Below are positions 25,576 through 32,813 of a stretch of DNA of 64,000 bases, piece by piece; within the stretch, counting starts at the first letter, position 1; each line of letters opens with the position of its first letter. The DNA is from Acidobacteriota bacterium (GTDB taxonomy: Bacteria; Acidobacteriota; Terriglobia; Terriglobales; Acidobacteriaceae): assembly GCA_021781795.1 (NCBI GenBank), contig JAJXWA010000001.1:620001-684000 (forward strand), read 5' to 3'. The notes under the pieces are model-generated. The model was not told where the DNA came from. It did not search any database and worked only from the letters and a program-made list of their open reading frames with translations. The position numbers and the translations under genes are program-made.

Positions 25576-26955
25576 ATGAAGAAAATCATTCTCATTCTTG
25601 TTGGCGTTGTTGTCGCTGCCGCCCTGGTCGGCTTCATGGTCTATAAGCAGCAGTCGGGCTATACCAAGGTTCTCACGGCCAAGGTATCCCGGCAGGAGCT
25701 TTCCTCGCTGGTCAGCGGCACCGGCCAGATTAAGCCGAAGACCTACGTCAACCTGGGCGCGACGGCCATGGGCCGGATCACTCACCTCTACGTGAAGGAG
25801 GGGGATCGCGTAAAGAGGGGCCAGCTTGTCGCAACTGTAGAGAATGTCGCGCAGGAGGCTCAGGTCACGGGGCAGCAGGCGGCGATCGCCGCCGCCCGCA
25901 CGGATATTGCGTCTTACATCGCAGCAGAAAAGACCAACGAAGCCAACGTGCAGCACGCGCAGGCCGATCTGCAGCAGAAGAAGCTGGATTGGATTCGTGC
26001 GCAGGGGCTCTACAACGCGGGGATCATGGCGAAGCAGGACTACGACGCCAAGAAGGCCGCCTATGACACGGACGTAGCTTCCGTCGCGCAGGCGGTCGCT
26101 CAGCTGAACCAGGCGAAGGCGAACACGAACTCGGCACGCGGCCATCTGCACACCGCGGAAGCTACCCTGCGCGCCAATCAAAACGCGCTTGATCTGACCA
26201 AGGCAATCGCCCCGTTTGACGGCATCGTGACCAACGAGCCGGTGCGCGAGGGCGAAACCGTCGTCGAAGGCATTCAGAACACGGAAGGCTCTACGTTTAT
26301 GACGCTCGCCGATATGAGCGTGATCACCGCCGAAGTCAAGGTTGACGAGACCGACATCGTCAACGTGCAGATTGGCCAGCAGGCGGATGTGACGGTGGAT
26401 GCGCTGCCTGGAAAGGTCTTCAAGGGGCACGTGACTCTGGTAGGCGATCAGGCGCTGCTGCGCTCGACCGGTGTAGCCACATCCCAATCCACCACCGGGA
26501 CGGAAGAGGCGAAGGACTTCAAGGTGGTCGTCACGCTGGACAACCCGTCTGACGAACTGCGGCCCGGCTTGTCCTGTACCGCGAAGGTCACCACAGCCCA
26601 CAAGCTGAATGTGCTTTCTTTACCCATCCAGGCGCTGACGCTCTACACTCCTCCGCCGCCGGACAGCAAGGGCAAGGTTGAGGCGGCAACCACATCTGGA
26701 TCGGGCGCCAAAGCAACGCCGCAGCAGGGCGTGTTTGTGATGGAGAAGGATGCCCACGGGCGGCAGAGGGCGAAGTTTGTTTCGGTAACGACCGGCATTA
26801 CCGGCACAACCGATATTGAAGTTCTCTCAGGACTGAAAGAGGGGGACGAAGTAGTCATCGGGCCCTATAAAACACTTCGCGCGTTGAAGGATGGGGCCCT
26901 GCTGAAACGCGAAACAGAGAAGCAGGCGGCATCGGCCCCGGCGAATAATTCCTGA
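25576..26955 (+). CDS. MacA-like efflux periplasmic adaptor (HlyD/RND-type membrane fusion protein)
   Basis: Inner-membrane-anchored adaptor linking an ABC pump to an outer-membrane channel. The ATG at 25576 gives one N-terminal helix ([20 protein letters not shown]). Domains in order: first lipoyl half ([23 protein letters not shown], about 65-90), a long alanine/glutamine-rich alpha-hairpin (about 95-210: [17 protein letters not shown] and [15 protein letters not shown]), second lipoyl half ([19 protein letters not shown]), beta-barrel, and a membrane-proximal domain ([16 protein letters not shown]). A low-complexity insertion ([19 protein letters not shown]) lies near residue 365. At 459 residues it is longer than MacA (about 370). 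The next gene, 95 nt on, is an ABC ATPase of the MacB class, but no FtsX-like permease follows. Confidence 0.9.
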   Translation: MKKIILILVGVVVAAALVGFMVYKQQSGYTKVLTAKVSRQELSSLVSGTGQIKPKTYVNLGATAMGRITHLYVKEGDRVKRGQLVATVENVAQEAQVTGQQAAIAAARTDIASYIAAEKTNEANVQHAQADLQQKKLDWIRAQGLYNAGIMAKQDYDAKKAAYDTDVASVAQAVAQLNQAKANTNSARGHLHTAEATLRANQNALDLTKAIAPFDGIVTNEPVREGETVVEGIQNTEGSTFMTLADMSVITAEVKVDETDIVNVQIGQQADVTVDALPGKVFKGHVTLVGDQALLRSTGVATSQSTTGTEEAKDFKVVVTLDNPSDELRPGLSCTAKVTTAHKLNVLSLPIQALTLYTPPPPDSKGKVEAATTSGSGAKATPQQGVFVMEKDAHGRQRAKFVSVTTGITGTTDIEVLSGLKEGDEVVIGPYKTLRALKDGALLKRETEKQAASAPANNS

Positions 26956-27050
26956 GGCGTAACTCCACTTCAGGAACTGGTTGCCTCGCTGACTTCGAGG
27001 AACGGAAAGCGGCAGCATTCGCAATTCAGACTGCAAAGGACAGGAGACCG

Positions 27051-27812
27051 ATGGCAATCGACAGCATGAGCACCGAACTTGAGCCGCAGCAGGCAGCCCC
27101 TCCTTCCAGCGATGTCATCGTTGTGGAGGATCTGTGGCGCACATATGACATGGGATCGGAGCAACAGGTCCATGCCCTGCGCGGCATTTCGGTGCGCATC
27201 CGGCACAACGAGTATGTTGCCATCATGGGTCCCTCGGGCTCCGGCAAGTCCACGTTGATGAACCTGATTGGCTGCCTGGACACGCCCTCCAAGGGGAAGT
27301 ACTGGCTCAATGGTCAGTTGGTCAGCGAACTGGATGATGACCAGTTGGCGCGGATTCGTAACAAGGAAATTGGCTTTGTATTCCAGACTTTCAACCTGCT
27401 GGCTCGCGCCACTTCTCTTCACAATGTTGAACTGCCTCTGATCTATAACGGCACGCCCTCTGCGGAGCGAATCGAGCGCGCGCGTCAGGCGCTGATCAAC
27501 GTCGGGCTCGAGAGCCGCATGATGCACAAACCCAATGAGCTTTCGGGCGGCCAGCGTCAACGCGTTGCCATTGCCAGAGCGCTCGTCAATAGCCCTTCGA
27601 TCATCCTTGCCGACGAGCCCACTGGCAACCTCGACTCCAAGACCGGTGTCGAGATCATGGGCCTTTTCGACAAGCTTCACGCGGGCGGCAACACGATTGT
27701 GCTGGTCACGCACGAGCCGGACATCGCAGAGTATGCGCATCGCGTGGTTCATATTCGCGACGGACAGATTTTTTCGGACGAGCCCTCGAAGCGGCGCCGC
27801 GTAGCGAATTAA
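27051..27812 (+). CDS. MacB/LolD-type ABC transporter ATP-binding protein
   Basis: Cytoplasmic ATPase of 253 residues for an FtsX/MacB-type mechanotransmission transporter. Motifs: Walker [10 protein letters not shown] (about 63-71), the LolD/MacB-typical [14 protein letters not shown]-loop [20 protein letters not shown], signature [15 protein letters not shown], Walker [14 protein letters not shown] with an intact glutamate, and switch His in [14 protein letters not shown] polar 20-residue N-terminal extension precedes the domain. It lies 95 nt after the adaptor gene and must be its partner. The membrane subunit normally found next to it, or fused to it as in MacB, is missing here, so the permease is encoded elsewhere. 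Confidence 0.92.
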   Translation: MAIDSMSTELEPQQAAPPSSDVIVVEDLWRTYDMGSEQQVHALRGISVRIRHNEYVAIMGPSGSGKSTLMNLIGCLDTPSKGKYWLNGQLVSELDDDQLARIRNKEIGFVFQTFNLLARATSLHNVELPLIYNGTPSAERIERARQALINVGLESRMMHKPNELSGGQRQRVAIARALVNSPSIILADEPTGNLDSKTGVEIMGLFDKLHAGGNTIVLVTHEPDIAEYAHRVVHIRDGQIFSDEPSKRRRVAN

Positions 27813-27904
27813 GACAGCGCTGCTTCAGGTCCGCACCCGGCTGCAAACTCGCATTCGTTTGCGATCATGCTCTGGCTTCCCGTGCCGATGAACCTACTGT
27901 AGGC

Positions 27905-27921
27905 GCCGGTACCTTACCGGC
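27905..27921 (+). promoter_or_regulatory. Palindrome upstream of the Fis-type gene
   Basis: GCCGGTA-CCT-TACCGGC is a perfect 7-bp inverted repeat with a 3-nt centre, 20 nt before the ATG at 27942 and just upstream of the ribosome site GGAGGAAAG. It could be an operator, possibly autoregulatory, or a weak terminator of the adaptor-ATPase operon. Confidence 0.4.
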
Positions 27922-27941
27922 CTGCCCGCCGGAGGAAAGCC

Positions 27942-28229
27942 ATGGAGCGGTGGCTAGAACTGGGTGCCGAACCCAACACGCTGCGCGTCCACACTCGCGT
28001 TCAAGATGAACCTCTAGACGCCCTGCTGGTCAACCGCCACCAGCATCTGCATACTACTCAAGCAGAGCCTTCAGTGTCCCCGGAACTGCAGCTCAGCTCG
28101 ATGATTCTGCGTCATGTGCGCTACGTACTCGAATTGAATCGGGGCAACAAACGCAAGACCGCCCAACAGCTTGGCATCAGCCGCTCCACGCTCTATCGCT
28201 TGATCAGCGAAGCAAATCATGCGCAGTAA
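27942..28229 (+). CDS. Small stand-alone Fis-type helix-turn-helix protein
   Basis: A 95-residue protein whose C-terminal 45 residues (SSMILRHVRYVLELNRGNK, then RKTAQQLGISRSTLYRLI) form a Fis/NtrC-type DNA-binding helix-turn-helix. The N-terminal 45 residues are polar and show no receiver or AAA+ domain, so this is not a sigma-54 activator. It may be a nucleoid-type or local transcription factor. A strong ribosome site (GGAGGAAAGCC) fixes the start. It follows the ABC ATPase by about 130 nt and a palindrome lies just before it. Targets unknown; regulation of the upstream efflux genes or of itself is a guess. Confidence 0.75.
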   Translation: MERWLELGAEPNTLRVHTRVQDEPLDALLVNRHQHLHTTQAEPSVSPELQLSSMILRHVRYVLELNRGNKRKTAQQLGISRSTLYRLISEANHAQ

Positions 28230-28318
28230 TCGCGTGCGTCCGCGCCCCGGCCCCTTCGATGTGCCCATGCTCAGTTGTTGCTCAGAAGATTCACTGTGCG
28301 AATAAAAACAGCCGGAAT

Positions 28319-29275
28319 TTATCCTCGCGGAATATCGCGGTGCAGTGCCTTCACCTTGTACCCAGCTTTGCGCAGGCGTCTGGCCATCTCCTCGGCCATC
28401 ATCACACTGCGGTGCTGTCCGCCCGTGCAGCCAAAGGCGACGGTTAGATAGCTCTTCCCTTCTTCCACATAATGCGGCAAAAGATAGAGCATCAGGTCGC
28501 TCACCTTCGCGAGAAACTCCTGTGTCTGAGGAAAACCTCGGACATAGGCTGCTACGCGCGGGTCCTTGCCCGTCTTCTTACGAAACTCCGGGACAAAATG
28601 CGGATTGGGAAGAAATCGAACGTCGAAGACCAGATCCGCATCCAGTGGCACCCCATTCTTGAATCCGAAGCTAAGACACGAAACCAACAGGGTCTGCGAC
28701 TTCTCTTCATGTCCGAAGCGGGACTGGATATGCGCGCGAAGCTCGTGAACGTTGAAGTTGGAAGTGTCGATCAGGGTGTCGGCCAGGTTGCGGACCGGCT
28801 CCAGAAGCTGCCTCTCCTCAACGATAGACCGCTCCACTGTCTCGGATTTGCGCAGAGGATGGGGCCGGCGAGTCTCCGAATAGCGCCGCACGAGAACCGC
28901 GTCCTGGGCATCAAGGAAAACGACGCGCGTGGGTAGAATCTTGTTCACGCGCTGGAGGATCTCCGGCAGCCTGTCCAGCGTGTGCCCCTCGCGGACGTCC
29001 ACCACGATGGCAGCGCGGGCAATCTCGCGCGATTTGCCAACCAGGCCTGCAAACTCTACGAGCAGTTCCAGCGGAAGATTATCCACCGCATGGTACCCGA
29101 GATCTTCAAAGTCCTTGAGAGCGGATGCCTTCCCCGCTCCGGAGATGCCGGAGACGATCACCAGCTCCCTGGCGGGCACGGCGCCCGCTGTTGAAATTGC
29201 CGAGCGCAATTTCAGGGATTTATCGATGTGCTTTCGTGGAGGTTGCCCCATGCGCTCATCGTACAACGGGAACAT
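28319..29275 (-). CDS. rapZ: RNase adapter protein RapZ (YvcJ family) with altered Walker A
   Basis: Cytoplasmic NTP-binding/RNA-binding adapter; in enterobacteria it directs RNase E to the sRNA GlmZ and so controls amino-sugar synthesis. The 318 residues have the N-terminal P-loop region (IVSGISGAGKASALKDFED, about 40-58) followed by YHAVDNLP, and the C-terminal RNA-binding part with FGFKNGVPLDADLVFDVR, RGFPQTQEF and FGCTGGQHRSV, all family hallmarks. In the P-loop the Lys49 is followed by Ala50 rather than the Ser/Thr that coordinates magnesium. The start could also be the ATG at 29251. It is the last gene of the lptCA-lptB-rpoN-hpf-rapZ series, the usual place for rapZ. Confidence 0.93.
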   Translation of the reverse strand: MFPLYDERMGQPPRKHIDKSLKLRSAISTAGAVPARELVIVSGISGAGKASALKDFEDLGYHAVDNLPLELLVEFAGLVGKSREIARAAIVVDVREGHTLDRLPEILQRVNKILPTRVVFLDAQDAVLVRRYSETRRPHPLRKSETVERSIVEERQLLEPVRNLADTLIDTSNFNVHELRAHIQSRFGHEEKSQTLLVSCLSFGFKNGVPLDADLVFDVRFLPNPHFVPEFRKKTGKDPRVAAYVRGFPQTQEFLAKVSDLMLYLLPHYVEEGKSYLTVAFGCTGGQHRSVMMAEEMARRLRKAGYKVKALHRDIPRG

Positions 29276-29430
29276 CTGCGTCGGATACGCAGAACCCGTT
29301 TCGGTGGTATCGATGCAACAACTTTGCTCGCTTCGACCTGTTTGGAGTTCCGCAGCAGGCGCAAAACGGATGGTGCGCGGGCTCGCTTTCGCGTTCTTTC
29401 TCCCGCGCGCCTTCCGAGCAAAGCTGCGCG

Positions 29431-30066
29431 TTACGGAATCTCAACCAGTTCCATCTGCCCGTCACGGCGACGATGGAGTACGTACAGTTGCCCTGCAGCA
29501 TTACGGAAGATCAGCAGATCGCGATCGCGAAACTCTGCCTCTTTCACGGCCTGCTCCATCGTCATCGGCTTGATCGCGATGGCCTCGCTGGTCTGAAGGA
29601 CATGCGGCTCAACGATGGTGGGTGCGGCGGGAAATGAATGCACCGCAATCTCTGCGGAGGCCTTCGTCTTGGTGCGAGCGGGTTTGCCATTGCCGCCGAT
29701 CACCTCAGGATCGGGTGCCCGGGTCTTAGGCCTGGCCACGGGCGGGGCTGTAAGGATCTTCTCTTCCTTCGGCAGCCGTTTCCTTTCGTACTTCCGCTCG
29801 TGAAACCGCAGAGCCTGGTTTTCAGCATGGACAAGCGCCTTACGAAGGGCCAAAGCCAGATGATCGGCCTCGCCGGTGGCCACGATGGTATGAACACGTG
29901 CCTTGATGGTGAGTTCTGCGATGTGCAGATGACGCTGGGTGCGAAAAATGATGCTTGCTCGCGCGGTTTTGCCCAGAATGCGGGCGATTCGTTCCATTCC
30001 TTCTTCGGCTTGCTCTCGCAGAGCCTTGGGAACGCTTACGTGCCTGGCGGTGAACTCGACTTCCAT
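29431..30066 (-). CDS. hpf: Long ribosome hibernation promoting factor
   Basis: Ribosome-associated protein that inactivates and dimerises 70S ribosomes in stationary phase. The N-terminal 95 residues have the HPF/RaiA fold pattern (VEFTARHVSVPKALREQAEE, then RTQRHLHIAELTIKARVHT and ADHLALALRKALVHAENQ). A Lys/Pro/Ala-rich linker (about 100-155) leads to the C-terminal dimerisation domain of long HPFs (KPMTMEQAVKEAEF...DLLIFRNAAGQLYVLHRR). At 211 residues it is of the long type. It lies between rpoN and rapZ, the classical location downstream of rpoN. The opening ATG is the only plausible start. Confidence 0.92.
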   Translation of the reverse strand: MEVEFTARHVSVPKALREQAEEGMERIARILGKTARASIIFRTQRHLHIAELTIKARVHTIVATGEADHLALALRKALVHAENQALRFHERKYERKRLPKEEKILTAPPVARPKTRAPDPEVIGGNGKPARTKTKASAEIAVHSFPAAPTIVEPHVLQTSEAIAIKPMTMEQAVKEAEFRDRDLLIFRNAAGQLYVLHRRRDGQMELVEIP

Positions 30067-30095
30067 GGTCAGCCTCCGCTCTTCGTGTTTTCTTC

Positions 30096-30117
30096 CTCGC
30101 GGTCACATCACCGCGAG
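30096..30117 (-). other. Stem-loop in the hpf 5' region
   Basis: CTCGCGGT (30096-30103) and ACCGCGAG (30110-30117) form a perfect 8-bp stem with a 6-nt loop, 30 nt upstream of the hpf start. It may influence hpf translation or mRNA processing; no T-run follows. Confidence 0.35.
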
Positions 30118-30143
30118 AGTCTGAATTCTAATGCATTCCACCG

Positions 30144-30164
30144 GCTTGCGATAGATACGCAAGC
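30144..30164 (-). other. Stem-loop between rpoN and hpf
   Basis: GCTTGCG (30144-30150) and CGCAAGC (30158-30164) form a perfect 7-bp stem with a 7-nt loop, about 100 nt after the rpoN stop. It could attenuate read-through into hpf-rapZ. Confidence 0.35.
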
Positions 30165-30266
30165 ACAGGTGCAGCCTTCTTAGACGGATTCGGGGGAAAG
30201 AGGTTGATTTGGCCTTCGTTCAAGGGGTGCATCCTGAGACCTCTTCGGCGGTAAACGGCTGGCGCC

Positions 30267-31883
30267 TCACCCGTCGCGCCGGCGGCGCTGATGGGTGGAT
30301 GGGATATTCATATCTTCCCGGTACTTGGCGACCGTGCGGCGCGTCAACTGAATCCCCTGCGCCCGGAGCATTGCCGTGATCTGATCGTCGGTCAACGGCT
30401 TACGCGGGTCTTCATCCTCGATGAACTTGCGGACCTTTCGTTTCAGAACCAGCAACGGCGTATCCGCGCCTTCCGGACCGTTTGACCCTTCGGAGAAGAA
30501 GAATCGCAATTCGATAACACCCTGCGGCGTATGGGCATATTTGTTGGCGACGGCGCGGCTCACGGTAGACGGATGCACGCCAATCTCCTCGGCGACATCC
30601 TTAATCATCATGGGGCGAAGCGCCTCGATGCCCTGATCAAGAAACTCCTGCTGTCGTCGTACAATCACCTCGCAGGTACGCAGGATCGTGCTCTTCCTTT
30701 GCGCGATATTTCTCATGAGCTGCAGCGCGGACCGGAATCGTTCCTTGACGTACTCCTTGACCTCTTTATCCGTGCCTTCCGACGCAAGCATCCTCCTGTA
30801 CCGTTGGCTCAGTCGAAGGCTGGGCAGATCCTCCTCGTTCATACTGACGACCCACTCGTCGCCGCGCTTGGTGAATACGACGTCCGGCTCAATCAGGCGG
30901 GTTTGTTCGCGGTTATACAGTCGCCCCGGCCGGGGGTCGAGGGTACGGATGAACTCCACCGCGGCGTTCGCCTCTTCGGGCGCCACACGCGCAGCCTTGG
31001 CAAGTTCCTTGACATCTCGCTTTTGCAGCAGATGCAGGTGCTGATCCACAATTGAGGCACCCACCTCCATGCTGCGGCGGCGCTCCGCAAGCTTCTGCTC
31101 AGCTTCCGCGTGGAGGCTGAGGTGCGGATTCTCTTCTGCTTCCGTCTCTGGCTCAGGGGTGGTTTGCCGGAAGTAGATCTGTTCAAACTCGCTCTGCTGC
31201 GCGGCGATCTGCAGTAGCAGGCACTCTCGCAGGTCGCGCGCGCCCACACCGGCTGGGTCAAGATGCTGCAGCAAATCCACGGCTCGCCGGACCAGTTCGA
31301 GCGCCGCTTCTTTATCGAGCGTGCCTTCCGGCAGGAGGCCGAGCAACCCCTCGGCCAATTCCTCGTCGGTCGCTGCCAGATAACCATTCTCATCCAGGTT
31401 CCCGATGATGAACTCGGTCGCGTGTTCCAACTGGGCGTCGAGCTTGAGCGACCCAAGCTGCCAGGAAAGATGGTCGGCTAATGTGGTTGGCTGGGAGAGA
31501 AAGTTTTCGAAGGATGGGTGCTCGCCTTCTTCGTACTCCTGCTGAGTTCGGTAGCCGGGATCGAGGTATTCCTGAAAATAGGAACCGAAGTCAATCTCGT
31601 CGAAGACATCCTTCGTCTGCGATTCAGGCTCGGTTGCGCTGGCTTCCATGTGCTCGAGCCGCTCTTCGCGCTCCTGCCGCTCCAGCTTGCCTGCGACCTC
31701 ATCCAGCATGGGAACCGATTCGTCGATCTCTTCGAGAACGGGGTTCTCCACCATCTCAGCATCGATCATCTCTTTCAGTTCGACCTTGTTAAGCGCAAGA
31801 ACGCTCACCATCTGCATCAGACCCGGTGTAAGGATCTGGCGGGTGGCGACTTTCAAGTTCAGCTTGGGCTGTAACAACGCCAT
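30267..31883 (-). CDS. rpoN: RNA polymerase sigma-54 factor
   Basis: Sigma factor recognising -24/-12 promoters and requiring AAA+ activators. The 538 residues show all three regions: a glutamine/leucine-rich activator-interacting region I (LKVATRQILTPGLMQMVSVLALNK), a strongly acidic region II (about 50-115), the core-binding domain, and region III with the DNA-binding helix-turn-helix (EEIGVHPSTVSRAVANKY) and the RpoN box (RRTVAKYREDMNIPS) about 20 residues from the end. Length is slightly above the usual 480-500. It lies 200 nt downstream of lptB and upstream of hpf. No sigma-54 promoter was convincingly found in the window. Confidence 0.96.
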   Translation of the reverse strand: MALLQPKLNLKVATRQILTPGLMQMVSVLALNKVELKEMIDAEMVENPVLEEIDESVPMLDEVAGKLERQEREERLEHMEASATEPESQTKDVFDEIDFGSYFQEYLDPGYRTQQEYEEGEHPSFENFLSQPTTLADHLSWQLGSLKLDAQLEHATEFIIGNLDENGYLAATDEELAEGLLGLLPEGTLDKEAALELVRRAVDLLQHLDPAGVGARDLRECLLLQIAAQQSEFEQIYFRQTTPEPETEAEENPHLSLHAEAEQKLAERRRSMEVGASIVDQHLHLLQKRDVKELAKAARVAPEEANAAVEFIRTLDPRPGRLYNREQTRLIEPDVVFTKRGDEWVVSMNEEDLPSLRLSQRYRRMLASEGTDKEVKEYVKERFRSALQLMRNIAQRKSTILRTCEVIVRRQQEFLDQGIEALRPMMIKDVAEEIGVHPSTVSRAVANKYAHTPQGVIELRFFFSEGSNGPEGADTPLLVLKRKVRKFIEDEDPRKPLTDDQITAMLRAQGIQLTRRTVAKYREDMNIPSTHQRRRRDG

Positions 31884-32084
31884 AGAAAGAGACTCGAACT
31901 CCGTGGAAAACTACCTCTAGTGTAATGGCAGATTCGAAGGTTTCCAGCCTGCATCTTGAACATCCATCCGCCTGAACCGGCTTTGGTAAGCGTAACCTTG
32001 GGAACGAATGCTCTGCGTTTCTCTCTTGACGAGACTACTTCTGTCACGATAACGCGCCTAGGAAATGCGATCTGTACTCGGCGC

Positions 32085-32813
32085 TCACGCCAGTGAGAAA
32101 CCCTCACCAAGATAGACTCGCCGTACCTCCACATCGTTTCCAAGCTCATGCGGTGTTCCGGCCCGAAAAATTCTGCCCTCCGCGATAATGTATGCGCGGT
32201 CGGTCACGCTGAGGGTTTCGCGAACGTTGTGGTCGGTGATGAGGATGCCGATGCCGCGATTCTTAAGATCGTAGATAATCTTCTGCAGCTCAAGTACGGC
32301 GATGGGATCGATTCCACTGAAAGGTTCATCGAGAAGAATAAAATTCGGCTGAATGCAGAGCGACCGGGCAATCTCCACACGACGCCGTTCGCCCCCTGAG
32401 AGAGCATACCCGCGCGTAGTGCGAACGTGGCCTAGGTTTAACTGGTGAATTAGCTTTTCAGCCTGCGTTTTTCGTTCGCGGCTGTCGAGTGGCTGCGCTT
32501 CCAGTACGGCAAGAATATTCTCTTCCACGGTCAGCTTTCGGAAGACAGAAGGCTCCTGTGGCAAATAGCTGATTCCGAAGCGGCGAGCGCGCAGATACAT
32601 GGGCACGCGTGTGATATCGGACTCGTCCACCATGACTCGGCCGCTTTCGGGCGTGACAAGGCCCACAATCATGTAGAAGCTGGTTGTCTTGCCGGCGCCG
32701 TTCGGTCCCAGTAGACCCACCACTTCTCCACGAGAAATCCTGAGGTCGACGCCGCGGACGACCTGTCGGCCTTTGTATGATTTGACGATTCCCTCAGCGA
32801 TGAGCGTATTCAT
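32085..32813 (-). CDS. lptB: LPS export ABC transporter ATPase LptB
   Basis: Cytoplasmic ATPase that powers LPS extraction by LptF/LptG. The 242 residues contain Walker [10 protein letters not shown] (about 36-44), [14 protein letters not shown]-loop [18 protein letters not shown] (the [10 protein letters not shown] string is diagnostic for LptB), signature [15 protein letters not shown], Walker [14 protein letters not shown] and switch His in [10 protein letters not shown]. The ATG follows the lptCA stop with no gap (TAG-ATG) and without a clear ribosome site, so translation probably reinitiates from lptCA. Its permease is the fused LptFG at the start of the window. Confidence 0.96.
   Translation of the reverse strand: MNTLIAEGIVKSYKGRQVVRGVDLRISRGEVVGLLGPNGAGKTTSFYMIVGLVTPESGRVMVDESDITRVPMYLRARRFGISYLPQEPSVFRKLTVEENILAVLEAQPLDSRERKTQAEKLIHQLNLGHVRTTRGYALSGGERRRVEIARSLCIQPNFILLDEPFSGIDPIAVLELQKIIYDLKNRGIGILITDHNVRETLSVTDRAYIIAEGRIFRAGTPHELGNDVEVRRVYLGEGFSLA

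Noticed and set aside
31859..32149. 96-residue open frame between rpoN and lptB on the minus strand
   Set aside because: It overlaps both neighbours, shows no family pattern and has no ribosome site; the gap reads better as non-coding.
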